A DNA stretch of 64,000 nt from UBA9732 sp052170315 (GCA_052170315.1 JBQNAT010000007.1:43665-107664), one strand, 5' to 3'; shown: positions 43,127 through 52,574, numbered from the stretch's first letter. The notes: generated from the sequence alone by a model not told the origin. A program made the numbers and translations.

Positions 43127-44208
43127 TATTTTCGTCCGGTTTTAAGGTATTTCTTTATCTGGTCAACGGAAAGCCCTTCAAGTCCCAGCTTATCCGCCTT
43201 TATACCGACTTCACGCCAGTTTCTTTCGTGCACCACGCTGTAAACGCTGATGACACTATCCATAACGGGAGTTTTGACTCCTCCTATTTTTCCCAGTTCG
43301 CTCCACGGTACAAGGCCGTTCGGGCAGTCTTCAGTCAAATATCGGTTCCAGATACTGTCAGGGCCTGTGATGGGAGTCAAAGAAGGTTCGCCGTGCATTT
43401 TCATGTAGATATCCTGCCATGTAAGCCGGCCCTTGGGCTCTACAAAATCCTCAAGCGGACAAAGTTTATAGCCAAAAGCTTTTCCAACGGCCTTTCTTTC
43501 GTTGTCTATAGCCATGTCTATCTTGGCCGCGCCGAATGTAAAATGTTCGTACATGCAGAATTTGCCGCGCAGATCCTGCTGCTCTATGGCCCCCATGTTG
43601 ATAAGGCACGGACCGGAATGCACAGACGGGTTTACAAGCGAAAGATCGCACTCAAGAACGTCTTCGTAAACTCTTTCGTACGGAGAAATTTCCATGACGT
43701 CCTTAAGAATCGCCCTGTCCGCATTGCCGGGGAACATGGCAACGTTTACCGGACTTTTTCCTGTACAGAATACGGAAGCAGGTCCGTTCAGGCGGGTATC
43801 GTAGGGAAGATTGTTTGTCTGCACGATAACGGGGCAATCATCGCCGAGTATGCGCTTGAACTGCAGGGCTCCGAAACCGCCCGGATAAATGAGAAGAATC
43901 TGGTTTTTTCCGATTTTTCCCTTAAGCTCCATGGCAATGGACTCGTGGGCAAAAGAAGGTGTTACAACGGCAATGTATTTGGCTCCGTCAATAGCCTCTT
44001 CAATGTTGTCTGTAAGCATGCCTATTCCGGCATCGCCTGAAAAAATGCCCGTACAGCGGATTGTAAGAGTATCTTTCAGAGTGCTGAGCTTTCCTATGAA
44101 CCCGGTCTGCTCATACATCCTTACACTGTAACCTCTAAGCGCAAGATCGCCTGCCATTGTGTGGGCCCCGTTCCCACCGCCTAAAACCGAAATCTTCATT
44201 TTACCCAT
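43126..44208 (-). CDS. NAD/NADP octopine/nopaline dehydrogenase-family protein
   Basis: This 360-residue oxidoreductase has the Rossmann motif ISVLGGGNGAHTMAGD and the helical C-terminal domain of opine dehydrogenases, with LVNPSVHSGPCLINMGAIE containing the family His. Enzymes of this family join or split an amino acid and a keto acid reductively. It is first in the operon with the kinase and phosphatases. The substrate is unknown; other 6-phosphogluconate-dehydrogenase-like reactions are possible. Confidence 0.87.
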   Translation of the reverse strand: MGKMKISVLGGGNGAHTMAGDLALRGYSVRMYEQTGFIGKLSTLKDTLTIRCTGIFSGDAGIGMLTDNIEEAIDGAKYIAVVTPSFAHESIAMELKGKIGKNQILLIYPGGFGALQFKRILGDDCPVIVQTNNLPYDTRLNGPASVFCTGKSPVNVAMFPGNADRAILKDVMEISPYERVYEDVLECDLSLVNPSVHSGPCLINMGAIEQQDLRGKFCMYEHFTFGAAKIDMAIDNERKAVGKAFGYKLCPLEDFVEPKGRLTWQDIYMKMHGEPSLTPITGPDSIWNRYLTEDCPNGLVPWSELGKIGGVKTPVMDSVISVYSVVHERNWREVGIKADKLGLEGLSVDQIKKYLKTGRK

Positions 44209-44411
44209 AAAAATCTCCTAGCAATTTAATCCTTAAAAATAAGAACATTAGTTTATAATTGATGGGACTGAGGGCGATATTAATTCTAAACATTCAGCTT
44301 CTAAAGGAATCTGCCCCAGTTCTCTTTTAATCCCTATAGGTTGATTATTAATAGTTGACTCCTTTCCGGATCTTCCGGCATTCAAAAAGCAATGTAAAAA
44401 AAACAATGTTC
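44209..44411. other. Intergenic region upstream of the opine-dehydrogenase-like operon
   Basis: No gene is seen in these roughly 200 bases. AT content is raised. It must contain the minus-strand promoter for the operon; AATTATAAAC at about 44265 is a possible -10 region but I find no convincing -35. Confidence 0.35.
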
Positions 44412-44444
44412 AAAAAATGACACCGGAAAACCGGCGTCATTTTT
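44412..44444. terminator. Intrinsic terminator after the sugar-binding protein gene
   Basis: AAAATGACACCGG pairs with CCGGCGTCATTTT across an AAAA loop, with one mismatch. A-run and T-run flanks allow use on both strands. Confidence 0.9.
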
Positions 44445-44488
44445 ATCATAGCATTATCATTATAGCAATAAGTTCATTTAAAGCAGCC

Positions 44489-45880
44489 TCAGAGTACTAT
44501 CCCCTTCGAAAGGAAATACATCTCTATGGTATCCTTCGTTTCCTTGTAAAGGTCGTCTACGGCCTGCCGGGCTGTATACTCAGGCGTCTTTATCAGCTTG
44601 CTGAATATGTTGTTGAAAGCCGTCTTGTAGTCTGACGCATACGGAACAAGGGCGTAACCTACTCCTATCGGAGTGCTGTCAAGCATATCCATGATAACTG
44701 CCGCAGACGGGTTCTTTTCTTTTATGTAAGTCTGATATTCGGGAACCATGGCACCTGTTGTCGTGATTGGTACATAGCCTGATGCCATTGCGAATTTACT
44801 TGTCCATTCATCCTGCATGAAGAACTTCAGGAACAGCCATGATCCGTATTCTTTCCACGGGTCGTCAACATCGCAGACAAAAATACATGCTCCGCCGGGG
44901 GCCTGGCCTAAGCTCTTTGTGGATGCGAAAATGGTTGGGGACGGCCTGAACACGAAATGAACATCTTCCTGAAGAACCTTAAGGGTCGGGTCTATTCCTG
45001 ATGAATAACCACCCATAATAGCTATATCACCCTGCCCGAACATGTTTCTTGCATCGGTATTGCCAATGTCAATGTCCATCAGCATGTCTTCCTGAGCCAT
45101 TTTTTTAAGAAAGGTGAAGAATGCCATGGTTGCTTCATAGCACTTGCCTTCGTTGAAGAAAGATGCAGTAGGCACGCCGGACCTTCCGTTATCTTCGTTG
45201 AAATACTCAATACCCTCCGCCGTAAGAGCGTAGTTAAGATAGTCAACGTTGATTCTGAAGAAGAACGGATGCTCAACACCTTCGGCCTTGAGCTTTACAC
45301 ACGCATCATAAATTGCCTCATAGCTCTTGAGGGTTTCCACGTCAATGCCATGTGCAGAAAGGATATCGGTGTTGTAGAAATAACCGGTGCTTGTGTTTCC
45401 GTAAGGCACGCACTGCCAATTACCGTTTCTTGTGTAGTTTGTAGCAAGGTTGTTGACGATATTTGACATGCTGTAATTGTCGTGGTCAATATATTCCTGA
45501 ACCGGAACATAAAGCCGGTTCTCTCCTGTCATTGAAATATACTTTGCAGAATCGTTTCCTGTACTGTGAACCAGATTAGGACGGTCTTCAACTGTAGACG
45601 TCATCATCTTGGTAAGGATGCCTGAAGTATAAATGACTTCAACTTCGTACTTATCCTGAGATGCATTGAATGCTGCTGCGGCATCTGTCGTGCAGACCTG
45701 TGAATCTCCTGACATATTTGTCCAAAATACAAGATGGATTTTTTCTGGCGGAACATCACCTGTGGGGATATGACTCTCATTCGTCTCTGCCGGTGTGGTT
45801 TTGCTTTCAGAATCGCCGCCTGCGAAACATAAAGACACAGCCGATAAGAGAACAAAAAGCGTTATCAAAAGTTTCTTCAT
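44489..45880 (-). CDS. CUT1 ABC transporter substrate-binding protein (UgpB-like)
   Basis: This 463-residue periplasmic binding protein has a signal peptide ending LCFA-GGDSE with no lipobox Cys. The first domain has LVFWTNMSGDSQ and AAFNASQDKYEVEVIY, as in UgpB/MalE-like proteins. It has a GGAGG ribosome site and is bounded by terminators at 44.4 and 46.0 kb, so it is a single-gene unit. No permease is adjacent; the CUT1 permeases at 35.5-37.3 kb may be its partners. Confidence 0.9.
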   Translation of the reverse strand: MKKLLITLFVLLSAVSLCFAGGDSESKTTPAETNESHIPTGDVPPEKIHLVFWTNMSGDSQVCTTDAAAAFNASQDKYEVEVIYTSGILTKMMTSTVEDRPNLVHSTGNDSAKYISMTGENRLYVPVQEYIDHDNYSMSNIVNNLATNYTRNGNWQCVPYGNTSTGYFYNTDILSAHGIDVETLKSYEAIYDACVKLKAEGVEHPFFFRINVDYLNYALTAEGIEYFNEDNGRSGVPTASFFNEGKCYEATMAFFTFLKKMAQEDMLMDIDIGNTDARNMFGQGDIAIMGGYSSGIDPTLKVLQEDVHFVFRPSPTIFASTKSLGQAPGGACIFVCDVDDPWKEYGSWLFLKFFMQDEWTSKFAMASGYVPITTTGAMVPEYQTYIKEKNPSAAVIMDMLDSTPIGVGYALVPYASDYKTAFNNIFSKLIKTPEYTARQAVDDLYKETKDTIEMYFLSKGIVL

Positions 45881-46025
45881 TTGTTACCTCCAAATTTCCT
45901 TTTGTTTTTTCACCTATACAAGAACATTAAGCCAGTTTTTTGAATAAAACAAGCAAAAAGTTATCATAAAGCTTGTATAATTCCACATTTTTTCTTAAAT
46001 CGGCATTTTTTCGGGCAAATTAAGT

Positions 46026-46060
46026 AAAAAGCGCCCGTGAACGGCAAATTCGCGGGCGCT
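46026..46060 (-). terminator. Intrinsic terminator after the DapB-like dehydrogenase gene
   Basis: AGCGCCCG (46030-46037) pairs with CGGGCGCT (46053-46060) with a 15-base loop. On the minus strand TTTTT follows. It ends the asnS-to-dehydrogenase gene string. Confidence 0.85.
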
Positions 46061-46092
46061 CTGATTATCTTACTTTTATGGCAAGTTTGACT

Positions 46093-47181
46093 CTACTTTG
46101 TCTTAACATACTCGTTAATGTTTTTGACACAATAGAAATTACAGTCAAACTTATCCGTTGTAACGTAACCGCTAGGCGCGTCTATGAGCTGAGGAATCCT
46201 GTTAAGAATTGTGGCGCAGGTAAGCTCAACCGTTGCAGGACGGTTTGTTATAACTGTAGTTTCGGGCTCTCCGCACAGCGTCCATTCATTTTTATCGAAC
46301 TCGTCCGGATTATAGACCTTGCCCACACATTCCGTTTCCAGGGTGATGCCCTCTTTCGTGGTGGTTGTCACAACCGCTCTCATACCCGTTGCGTATCCTG
46401 CCGGTATAGTCATGCCCAGAGTGGATGAGTGAAGCTCCTCCTTATCCACGCACGGAAGGCACTTCTGCGTCTGGGATAGTATTGTCAGCCCCATTTTGCT
46501 GCAGAGCCAGCCATTCTGGTTCCACATATAAGAAGGAACGTACTTCCCGCTCTCAACCATCTTCCTGATTTCGGCCGAGGACCATCTGTTGCAGGTCCCT
46601 ATTTTCTTTTCGAACTCATCAAGCGACAGTCCGGCGCCATGGCCCTCAGCAAGAGCTATACCGTAATCTTCAACGTTGTACCATGAACTTCCTTTTATCT
46701 TTTTGATTTCAAAAGATGACCCCGCGAGATTGGTGACCATAGTACCCCAGAACAAATCGCAGTAGCCTACTCCCGTTAACGTGCATCCGCCCGCTTTTGC
46801 CAGTTTGTCCAGCTTTGACGTTATAGCAGGTGAAGAGTTCCAAGGGTAAAGAGCCTCCTCACATGTGGTGATGGCATTTACGCCGTTTTTGGCGCAGACA
46901 GTAAAAATGTCCTCCAATTCCGCAACCGTGCTCCGGGTAGCAATGATACATACATCAGGCTTAAGAGAAGCCATCATTTCATCGGCTTTGGAAGCATCTG
47001 AAACGGCAACCCCAACTTTGCGGTATCCGTTCCCTATGATTTCTCCTACATCCCTGCCTACAACTGCGGGATTCATGTCAAAGGCGGCCAGAAGCTCACA
47101 GCCTTTGCCCATTGCGTAACGCATGAGATAGCGGCTCATTTTGCCGCAGCCATACTGCATAAAACGAATCTTTCTGTCCAT
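46093..47181 (-). CDS. DapB-like / 2,4-diaminopentanoate dehydrogenase-like oxidoreductase
   Basis: This 362-residue NAD(P)-dependent protein has an N-terminal Rossmann domain (FMQYGCGKMSRYLMRYAMGK, then LLAAFDMN) resembling dihydrodipicolinate reductase N-terminal domains, and a C-terminal region like 2,4-diaminopentanoate dehydrogenase of amino-acid fermentation. ATG 47181 follows AGGAGG; the longer ORF start lacks one. It sits after a MerR-type regulator that may control it. The substrate is unknown, probably an amino acid or imine. Confidence 0.75.
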   Translation of the reverse strand: MDRKIRFMQYGCGKMSRYLMRYAMGKGCELLAAFDMNPAVVGRDVGEIIGNGYRKVGVAVSDASKADEMMASLKPDVCIIATRSTVAELEDIFTVCAKNGVNAITTCEEALYPWNSSPAITSKLDKLAKAGGCTLTGVGYCDLFWGTMVTNLAGSSFEIKKIKGSSWYNVEDYGIALAEGHGAGLSLDEFEKKIGTCNRWSSAEIRKMVESGKYVPSYMWNQNGWLCSKMGLTILSQTQKCLPCVDKEELHSSTLGMTIPAGYATGMRAVVTTTTKEGITLETECVGKVYNPDEFDKNEWTLCGEPETTVITNRPATVELTCATILNRIPQLIDAPSGYVTTDKFDCNFYCVKNINEYVKTK

Positions 47182-47249
47182 GGGAAACCTCCTGTTCTGT
47201 ATTTCCATTTTCAGGATAAAGGTTATACCAGGAACAAAGTCAAACGTTT

Positions 47250-48110
47250 TTATATCAGGTCGGACACGGTTGCGGGGCTTTTGACCGGAATCTGAATCTT
47301 GTAAAAAATTCCCCCGTCCGTATCGGGTCTTGCTGAAATTTCCATGACAACCTCACAGTAATAGTCTCCGGCTATGCTGTAGCCTTTGGATTTTATCTCA
47401 TCAAGAAGTGCGCAGGCCAGAAGTTTTTCCCTGCTGAAAGCATCGGAGCATATGCAGTAATACAGCCCGCGGGGAAGCGCTTCCGCCCCGTTTTCCGCAG
47501 AATCGCCGTCCAGAAGTATGAAAACTTCGTTTGAAAAAAAATTCCGCAAAACCAGATTCTTTTTCCTGAGCACAGTTCCGACATTGCAGAAATCCGATAT
47601 TGGAATATCCTTATTCAGAAGATGCGTCTTAAGCTCCCTCAGCATTGATTCATATCCTGTCATATCAAGGCTTTCAAAATAATTTAAAGAGGTTTTATAG
47701 CAGTATGCATAACGTGTGGGCATGTATTGAAGAAAAGGTTTTTCATCCTTTGGCAGATACCGGCAGCGTTCAAGATTGTCAAGCCTGCGCTCGATTGCCC
47801 TGCGGCGCAGCTTCATCGCGTATATTTTCTCATCCAGCACTTCAAGCTGACGTACAAGTATACCGTGAAGATTGTCAAGACTTTCGTTGGAAAGCTGTTT
47901 TTTGATTTCCTTAAGCGTCATGCCGTAGAGCTTCATGCTTTGGATTAAGTCCAGCCGCGCACACTGGGTTATATGGTAGTAGCGGTATCCTGTGACAGCA
48001 TCCACATGCGCAGGCTCCAGCAGCCCGCTTTTGGCATAAAGCCTTAAAGTCTGCTCGGAAACGTTGTTTATCCTTGCCATTTGGCCCACAGTCAGATGAG
48101 ATTTATCCAT
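47250..48110 (-). CDS. MerR-family transcriptional regulator (BmrR-like)
   Basis: This 286-residue regulator has the MerR winged helix (LTVGQMARINNVSEQTLRLY, then GLLEP and GYRYY), a dimerisation coiled coil (about 80-115) and a GyrI-like ligand domain. It likely senses a small molecule and activates nearby promoters. ATG 48110 is chosen over a start 30 bases upstream, since it gives the usual N-terminus. It lies 68 bases upstream of the DapB-like gene. Confidence 0.88.
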   Translation of the reverse strand: MDKSHLTVGQMARINNVSEQTLRLYAKSGLLEPAHVDAVTGYRYYHITQCARLDLIQSMKLYGMTLKEIKKQLSNESLDNLHGILVRQLEVLDEKIYAMKLRRRAIERRLDNLERCRYLPKDEKPFLQYMPTRYAYCYKTSLNYFESLDMTGYESMLRELKTHLLNKDIPISDFCNVGTVLRKKNLVLRNFFSNEVFILLDGDSAENGAEALPRGLYYCICSDAFSREKLLACALLDEIKSKGYSIAGDYYCEVVMEISARPDTDGGIFYKIQIPVKSPATVSDLI

Positions 48111-48180
48111 CAGCGCACCTCTGCTCTGTTTAATCTTCACCTGTAATGCGGCTTTTGTAAAGCGAAACGGAACAAAGGGC

Positions 48181-49695
48181 TCAGAAGTTTCTCATGTTGC
48201 TGGTAGGAAACTTCGGTTCACTTGTCACGTTTATGCCAAGTTTCCTTAAACCGGATGAATCACCCGCGCTTGGGATGTGACTCATATGGGACTCGCAGCC
48301 GCGCAGCTGGGGCAGCATGTCCAGGGCCTTCTTCGCATCGCTGTTTATTGCAGCTGCCATCGCAAGACAGATAAGGGTTTCGTCAAGATTAAGGCTTATG
48401 CCCCTGCCTCGCAGGATATCGCGCTTCATGGCGTAGACGCTGTCAAGAACCTGATGAGGAATAAGCTCCGTCTTTTTGTCTATTCCCGCGAGAACCTTGA
48501 GCGAATTAAGAACAAGGGCGCTGGAAGCGTGCATAAGCGAGGAGTTGTGAGCTGTGACAAAGACTCCGTCATTAAGCTGTATCGCGGCTGCGCAGGCAAT
48601 TCCGTCTTTGCCCCTGCCCCTTTCAACAGCATCTTCAAGAGCCGTTTTGGCAACATTAACAGTGGGTCGGTCCTCACAGGAAAGCCCTGCCCTGTTCATA
48701 ATCTCGAAGCTTCTCTGAACCGTCTCCTTTGTGCCTATGCCCTGGGCATACTCACAGGCCGAACGGTAGTAACGCCTTATTATTTCCTGATTTGCGGCAT
48801 CTCTTACGACAGCGTCATCCGTTATTCCGAAGCCAAGACGGTTCACGCCCATGTCGGTAGGAGAATTGTATGTAAGCGAGCCTCCTGTTATCTTGTCCAG
48901 AATCCTCTTAAGAATCGGAAAAGCTTCCATGTCGCGGTTGTAATTAACGGCAATGCGCCCTGTGGCGGCGACATAATAGTGGTCTATCTGGTTGCAGTCG
49001 CTCATGTCGGCCGTTGCGGCCTCATAGGCAATATTTACAGGATGGTCAATGGGAAGGTTCCAGATTGGAAAGGTTTCGAACTTGGCATAGCCGGATTTAC
49101 GCCCGTCCCTGAAGTCGTGATATATCTGGGAAAGACAGGTGGCGAGCTTTCCGCTTCCGGGACCCGGAGCTGTAACTATAACAACAGGAGCCTCTGTTTT
49201 AATATAGGGATTCACACCGTAGCCTTCGTCACTTACAACAACGTCGACATTGTCCGGATAGCCCATAATTGGCTTATGAAAATAGACCCGGACACCTCGG
49301 CGGGTAAGCATATCGGCAAAGTTATTCGCGCTCAATTCCCCGTTATAGCGTGTGATTACAACCTTGTTTGCCTTTATACCCCATGCGGCAAAATCATCTA
49401 TCATCTTAAAAACGTCGGTATCGTAGGATATACCGAAATCAGACCTCATTTTGCGGTGTTCGATATCACCCGAGTGTATGCAGATGATAACGTCAAGCTT
49501 ATCTTTGAAAGACTGGAAAACCTTCATTTTGTCGTTGGTGTCAAACCCCGGCAGTATGCGTGCGGCATGGTAGTCAAAAAGCAGCTTACCTCCGCATTCA
49601 AGATAAAGTTTCCCGTCTACCCTGGACATTCTATCAAGTATGTATTTTTTTTGCTCTGAAAGATATCTTTCATTGTCAAAGCCAATCTTCTTCAT
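48181..49695 (-). CDS. DUF1846-family protein
   Basis: This 504-residue cytoplasmic protein belongs to a conserved family (DUF1846) of unknown biochemical role. Recognisable are KIGFDNERYLSEQKKYILDR at the start, LYLECGGKLLFDYHAARILP, TAPGPGSGKLATCLSQIYHD with a P-loop-like GPGSGK, and AAINSDAKKALDMLPQLRGC. It lies 9 bases after the DJ-1 gene in the asnS operon. The nucleotide-binding role is inferred only from the Gly-rich loop. Confidence 0.87.
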   Translation of the reverse strand: MKKIGFDNERYLSEQKKYILDRMSRVDGKLYLECGGKLLFDYHAARILPGFDTNDKMKVFQSFKDKLDVIICIHSGDIEHRKMRSDFGISYDTDVFKMIDDFAAWGIKANKVVITRYNGELSANNFADMLTRRGVRVYFHKPIMGYPDNVDVVVSDEGYGVNPYIKTEAPVVIVTAPGPGSGKLATCLSQIYHDFRDGRKSGYAKFETFPIWNLPIDHPVNIAYEAATADMSDCNQIDHYYVAATGRIAVNYNRDMEAFPILKRILDKITGGSLTYNSPTDMGVNRLGFGITDDAVVRDAANQEIIRRYYRSACEYAQGIGTKETVQRSFEIMNRAGLSCEDRPTVNVAKTALEDAVERGRGKDGIACAAAIQLNDGVFVTAHNSSLMHASSALVLNSLKVLAGIDKKTELIPHQVLDSVYAMKRDILRGRGISLNLDETLICLAMAAAINSDAKKALDMLPQLRGCESHMSHIPSAGDSSGLRKLGINVTSEPKFPTSNMRNF

Positions 49696-49704
49696 GAACA
49701 CCGC

Positions 49705-50259
49705 CTATACGCAAATCATGCCGTCGTGAACTTTTCCGCTTACTTCCTCACCGTAAAGCGCCCGCGCTATAAGAAGTCCGAACTCCAGCGCGGCTCCGGG
49801 ACCAATGGCCGTGATTATATTGCCGTCCCGAACGGCGCGGAAGGAGCCGAATCTTACAGAAGGAGATACGACCTCACAGCCCGGATAGCAGGTAACATTT
49901 TTACCGTCCAGTATCCCCATAGGCCCCAGCACATAGGCAGGTGAAGCGCAAATCGCGCAGACAAGTCGCCCCGCTTTGAATGTGTCCTCTAGCACTTTAC
50001 GCACAAGGGCGCTCCTGCTAAGGTTTAAAGCCCCGGGCATACCGCCGGGCAGAATCACCGCATCATAGTCTGAAGCGGATGCCGAATCCAGAGTTGTATC
50101 ACAGAGGATATTTACTCCGTGAGCCCCCTGCACCGCAACATCCGAAAGACCCGCAACGGTAACGGAAGCTCCGCACCTTCTAAGAACATCCACAGGGGCC
50201 AAGGCTTCCACTTCCTCAAACCCCTCCGCAAGAATAACAAGAACCTGTTTGCCTATCAT
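49705..50259 (-). CDS. DJ-1/PfpI-family protein
   Basis: This 184-residue protein has the family Glu in LAEGFEEVEALAPVDVLRR and the nucleophile elbow VCAICASPAYVLG, where the second Cys is the reactive one. The family includes glyoxalase/deglycase and chaperone activities. ATG 50259 has a GGAGG site 5 bases upstream. It lies 20 bases after asnS. Which activity it has cannot be told from sequence. Confidence 0.92.
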   Translation of the reverse strand: MIGKQVLVILAEGFEEVEALAPVDVLRRCGASVTVAGLSDVAVQGAHGVNILCDTTLDSASASDYDAVILPGGMPGALNLSRSALVRKVLEDTFKAGRLVCAICASPAYVLGPMGILDGKNVTCYPGCEVVSPSVRFGSFRAVRDGNIITAIGPGAALEFGLLIARALYGEEVSGKVHDGMICV

Positions 50260-50279
50260 TGCCACCTCCTCCGCGGATT

Positions 50280-51662
50280 CTAAAATTCAGCCTGTTTCGA
50301 TGCCCTTGGATACGGGATAACGTCTCTTATGTTCTGCATTCCGGTAACATACTGGACAGCCCTTTCAAAACCAAGTCCAAAGCCGGCATGAGGCACTGAG
50401 CCGTACTTTCTAAGCTCAAGATACCACCAGTAATCCTGTTCATTCAGTCCGACTTCGGCCATCCTTGCCTTAAGAACATCAAGACGAGCCTCTCTTTCCG
50501 AGCCGCCTATGATTTCTCCCAGCCTTGGAGCCAGAACATCCATAGCGCGGACGGTTTTGCCGTCATCGTTCATCTTCATATAGAAGGCTTTTATCTCCTT
50601 AGGATAGTCTGTAACTATCACGGGTCTCTTCGCGACCTCTTCCGTAAGGAACCTTTCATGCTCGGTCTGAAGATCACAGCCCCAGAAAGGCTTGAAATCG
50701 AACCTGTCGGAAGCCTTTTCAAGCTCCTTAACGGCCTGCGTGTAGGTCATGTGGACAAAGGGACTTTCCACCACATGTATAAGAGTATCCTTAACGCCCG
50801 ACTCAACGAACCTTGAGAAGAAATCCATGTCTTCCTGGCAGTTTTCAAGGACATAGCCGAAAACATACTTCAAAAAGTCTTCCGCGACCTTCATATCGCC
50901 TTCAAGCGTGCAGAAGCTCATTTCAGGCTCTATCATCCAGAACTCGGCCAGATGGCGCTTTGTATTTGAATTCTCCGCCCTGAACGTAGGGCCGAAGGTG
51001 TAGATATTCTTCAGCGCCGCGGAATAGGTTTCGCCTTCAAGCTGCCCGCTAACCGTAAGGCAGGTTTTCTTTCCGAAGAAATCCTTCGAATAGTCCACAG
51101 CTCCGTCTTCCGTCCTTGGAATGTCATTCATATCCAGCGTAGTTACCTGAAACATCTGACCCGCGCCCTCGGCGTCGCTTGCCGTAATAAGAGGTGTGTT
51201 CACGTAAGAAAAACCGTTTTCCTGAAAAAAACGGTGTACGGCATAAGCCATTGAGCTTCTTACTCTCTGAACGGCACCGATTGTGTTGGTTCTTGCCCGC
51301 AGATGCGCGATTTCCCTGAGATACTCCAGCGTGTGTCTCTTCTTCTGAAGCGGATAGTCGCCAGGGCAGTCACCTACCATTGTTATGGCCGATGCCTGCA
51401 GTTCCACCTTCTGGTCCCCTCCCATAGAAGGCACAAGAACACCTTCACAGATTACCGAGCACCCCGTTGAAAGCGAATTTAGGAGATTACTGTCAAAGGA
51501 AGACCTGTCCGCAACCACCTGAAGCCCCTTGAGGCAGCTTCCGTCATTAACTTCAATGAATGTAACGGTTTTACTGTCGCGTTTTGTTCTTACCCAGCCT
51601 TCGACCCTGATTGTTTCAGGCCCGGCTTCCATTGTTTTCAGCTTACTGATTAGCTCTGCCAT
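50280..51662 (-). CDS. asnS: Asparaginyl-tRNA synthetase
   Basis: This class II synthetase of 460 residues has an N-terminal OB fold for anticodon binding (IRVEGWVRTKRDS), motif 2 FRAENSNTKRHLAEFWMIEP and motif 3 GFGLGFERAVQYVTG. The Asn specificity is suggested by family pattern. Together with AsnA at 7.5 kb, the cell can both make asparagine and charge it directly. It appears to head a gene string running to the terminator near 46.0 kb. Confidence 0.96.
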   Translation of the reverse strand: MAELISKLKTMEAGPETIRVEGWVRTKRDSKTVTFIEVNDGSCLKGLQVVADRSSFDSNLLNSLSTGCSVICEGVLVPSMGGDQKVELQASAITMVGDCPGDYPLQKKRHTLEYLREIAHLRARTNTIGAVQRVRSSMAYAVHRFFQENGFSYVNTPLITASDAEGAGQMFQVTTLDMNDIPRTEDGAVDYSKDFFGKKTCLTVSGQLEGETYSAALKNIYTFGPTFRAENSNTKRHLAEFWMIEPEMSFCTLEGDMKVAEDFLKYVFGYVLENCQEDMDFFSRFVESGVKDTLIHVVESPFVHMTYTQAVKELEKASDRFDFKPFWGCDLQTEHERFLTEEVAKRPVIVTDYPKEIKAFYMKMNDDGKTVRAMDVLAPRLGEIIGGSEREARLDVLKARMAEVGLNEQDYWWYLELRKYGSVPHAGFGLGFERAVQYVTGMQNIRDVIPYPRASKQAEF

Positions 51663-51781
51663 ATAAATTATCTCCTATGGGTTCGTATACTAGTTTCAAG
51701 TCTGATATTAGTCAAGTTTATAGTTATGCTGCACCATGCATGCGATATTTAAAAAATAATCATTCCGAATTAGGAATTATA

Positions 51782-52546
51782 TTATACTATTTCATCTAAA
51801 TATGCTAAACCTCTTGCGCAAACTCTGGCATTAAAACCCTTCATTGTCTCCTCAACAAGCTCAACAGTGTTGTTATTGGATGAAAGATGTATGAGGTAAA
51901 CACGCTTTTGGGTGCGGTCAAAGCCCGCATCAAGCAGAAAACTGCGAGCCTGGTCGTTGGAAAGATGGCCTCTTGTGCCTGCTACGCGTTTTTTAAGATA
52001 TGTGGGATACGGACCGTTTCTAAGAAGCTCCGCATCGTGATTGGCTTCAAGAAACAGCACGTCGCATTTTTCCGCCTCGTTTATCATTATCTCATCGTAA
52101 ACGCCAGTGTCCGTGACTATTACAAAGCGCCTGCCTTCCACGGTGATGCTGTAACCGCAGCTGCCCGCGCTGTCATGGCTGGTGTAAAAGCAGCCTACGG
52201 CAAACGGACCAATTTCAACTTCTTTTTCAGGTTCAATGGAAAATTTACATTCGTCAGGAAGATTAAGAGCAAAGTACTCGGACACTGCCCTTTCCTTGCA
52301 GACGCGGCTGACAAAAACAGGCTTCAGAGTCTGTCTGGCGAACGTGCCTGCCGCCTTGCAGTGGTCCGGATGAAGATGGGTAAGAAACAGAGCCCGGATG
52401 GAATCAAAATCAAAACCGTTCTCTTCCGCTCTGAGCCGTATCTGGCGCATTGAGTAGCCTGCATCCACAAGAATTGATTTCCCTTCACAGGTAAAAATGT
52501 AGCTGTTACCGCAGCTTCCGGAACCAAGAACCGAATATCTTATCAT
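51782..52546 (-). CDS. MBL-fold hydrolase (YycJ/VicX-like)
   Basis: This 254-residue cytoplasmic metallo-hydrolase starts with RYSVLGSGSCGNSYIF, has the metal site LTHLHPDHC (about 54-62), VTDTGVYDEI, LEANHDAELL and a C-terminal HLSSNNNT. It resembles YycJ/WalJ, which in Firmicutes is linked to walKR; no walKR is here. It may be a nuclease or phosphodiesterase. It lies between the tRNA-Met gene and asnS, all on the minus strand. Confidence 0.88.
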   Translation of the reverse strand: MIRYSVLGSGSCGNSYIFTCEGKSILVDAGYSMRQIRLRAEENGFDFDSIRALFLTHLHPDHCKAAGTFARQTLKPVFVSRVCKERAVSEYFALNLPDECKFSIEPEKEVEIGPFAVGCFYTSHDSAGSCGYSITVEGRRFVIVTDTGVYDEIMINEAEKCDVLFLEANHDAELLRNGPYPTYLKKRVAGTRGHLSNDQARSFLLDAGFDRTQKRVYLIHLSSNNNTVELVEETMKGFNARVCARGLAYLDEIV

Positions 52547-52574
52547 CAGAAACCGAACCTTAAGACACGATATA

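Noticed and set aside
43111..44040. 309-codon plus-strand ORF opposite the opine-dehydrogenase-like gene
   Set aside because: It lies fully antisense to a supported enzyme and has no family features.
48277..49659. 460-codon plus-strand ORF opposite the DUF1846 gene
   Set aside because: It is antisense to a well-supported family gene and shows no domain; it is a codon-bias shadow.
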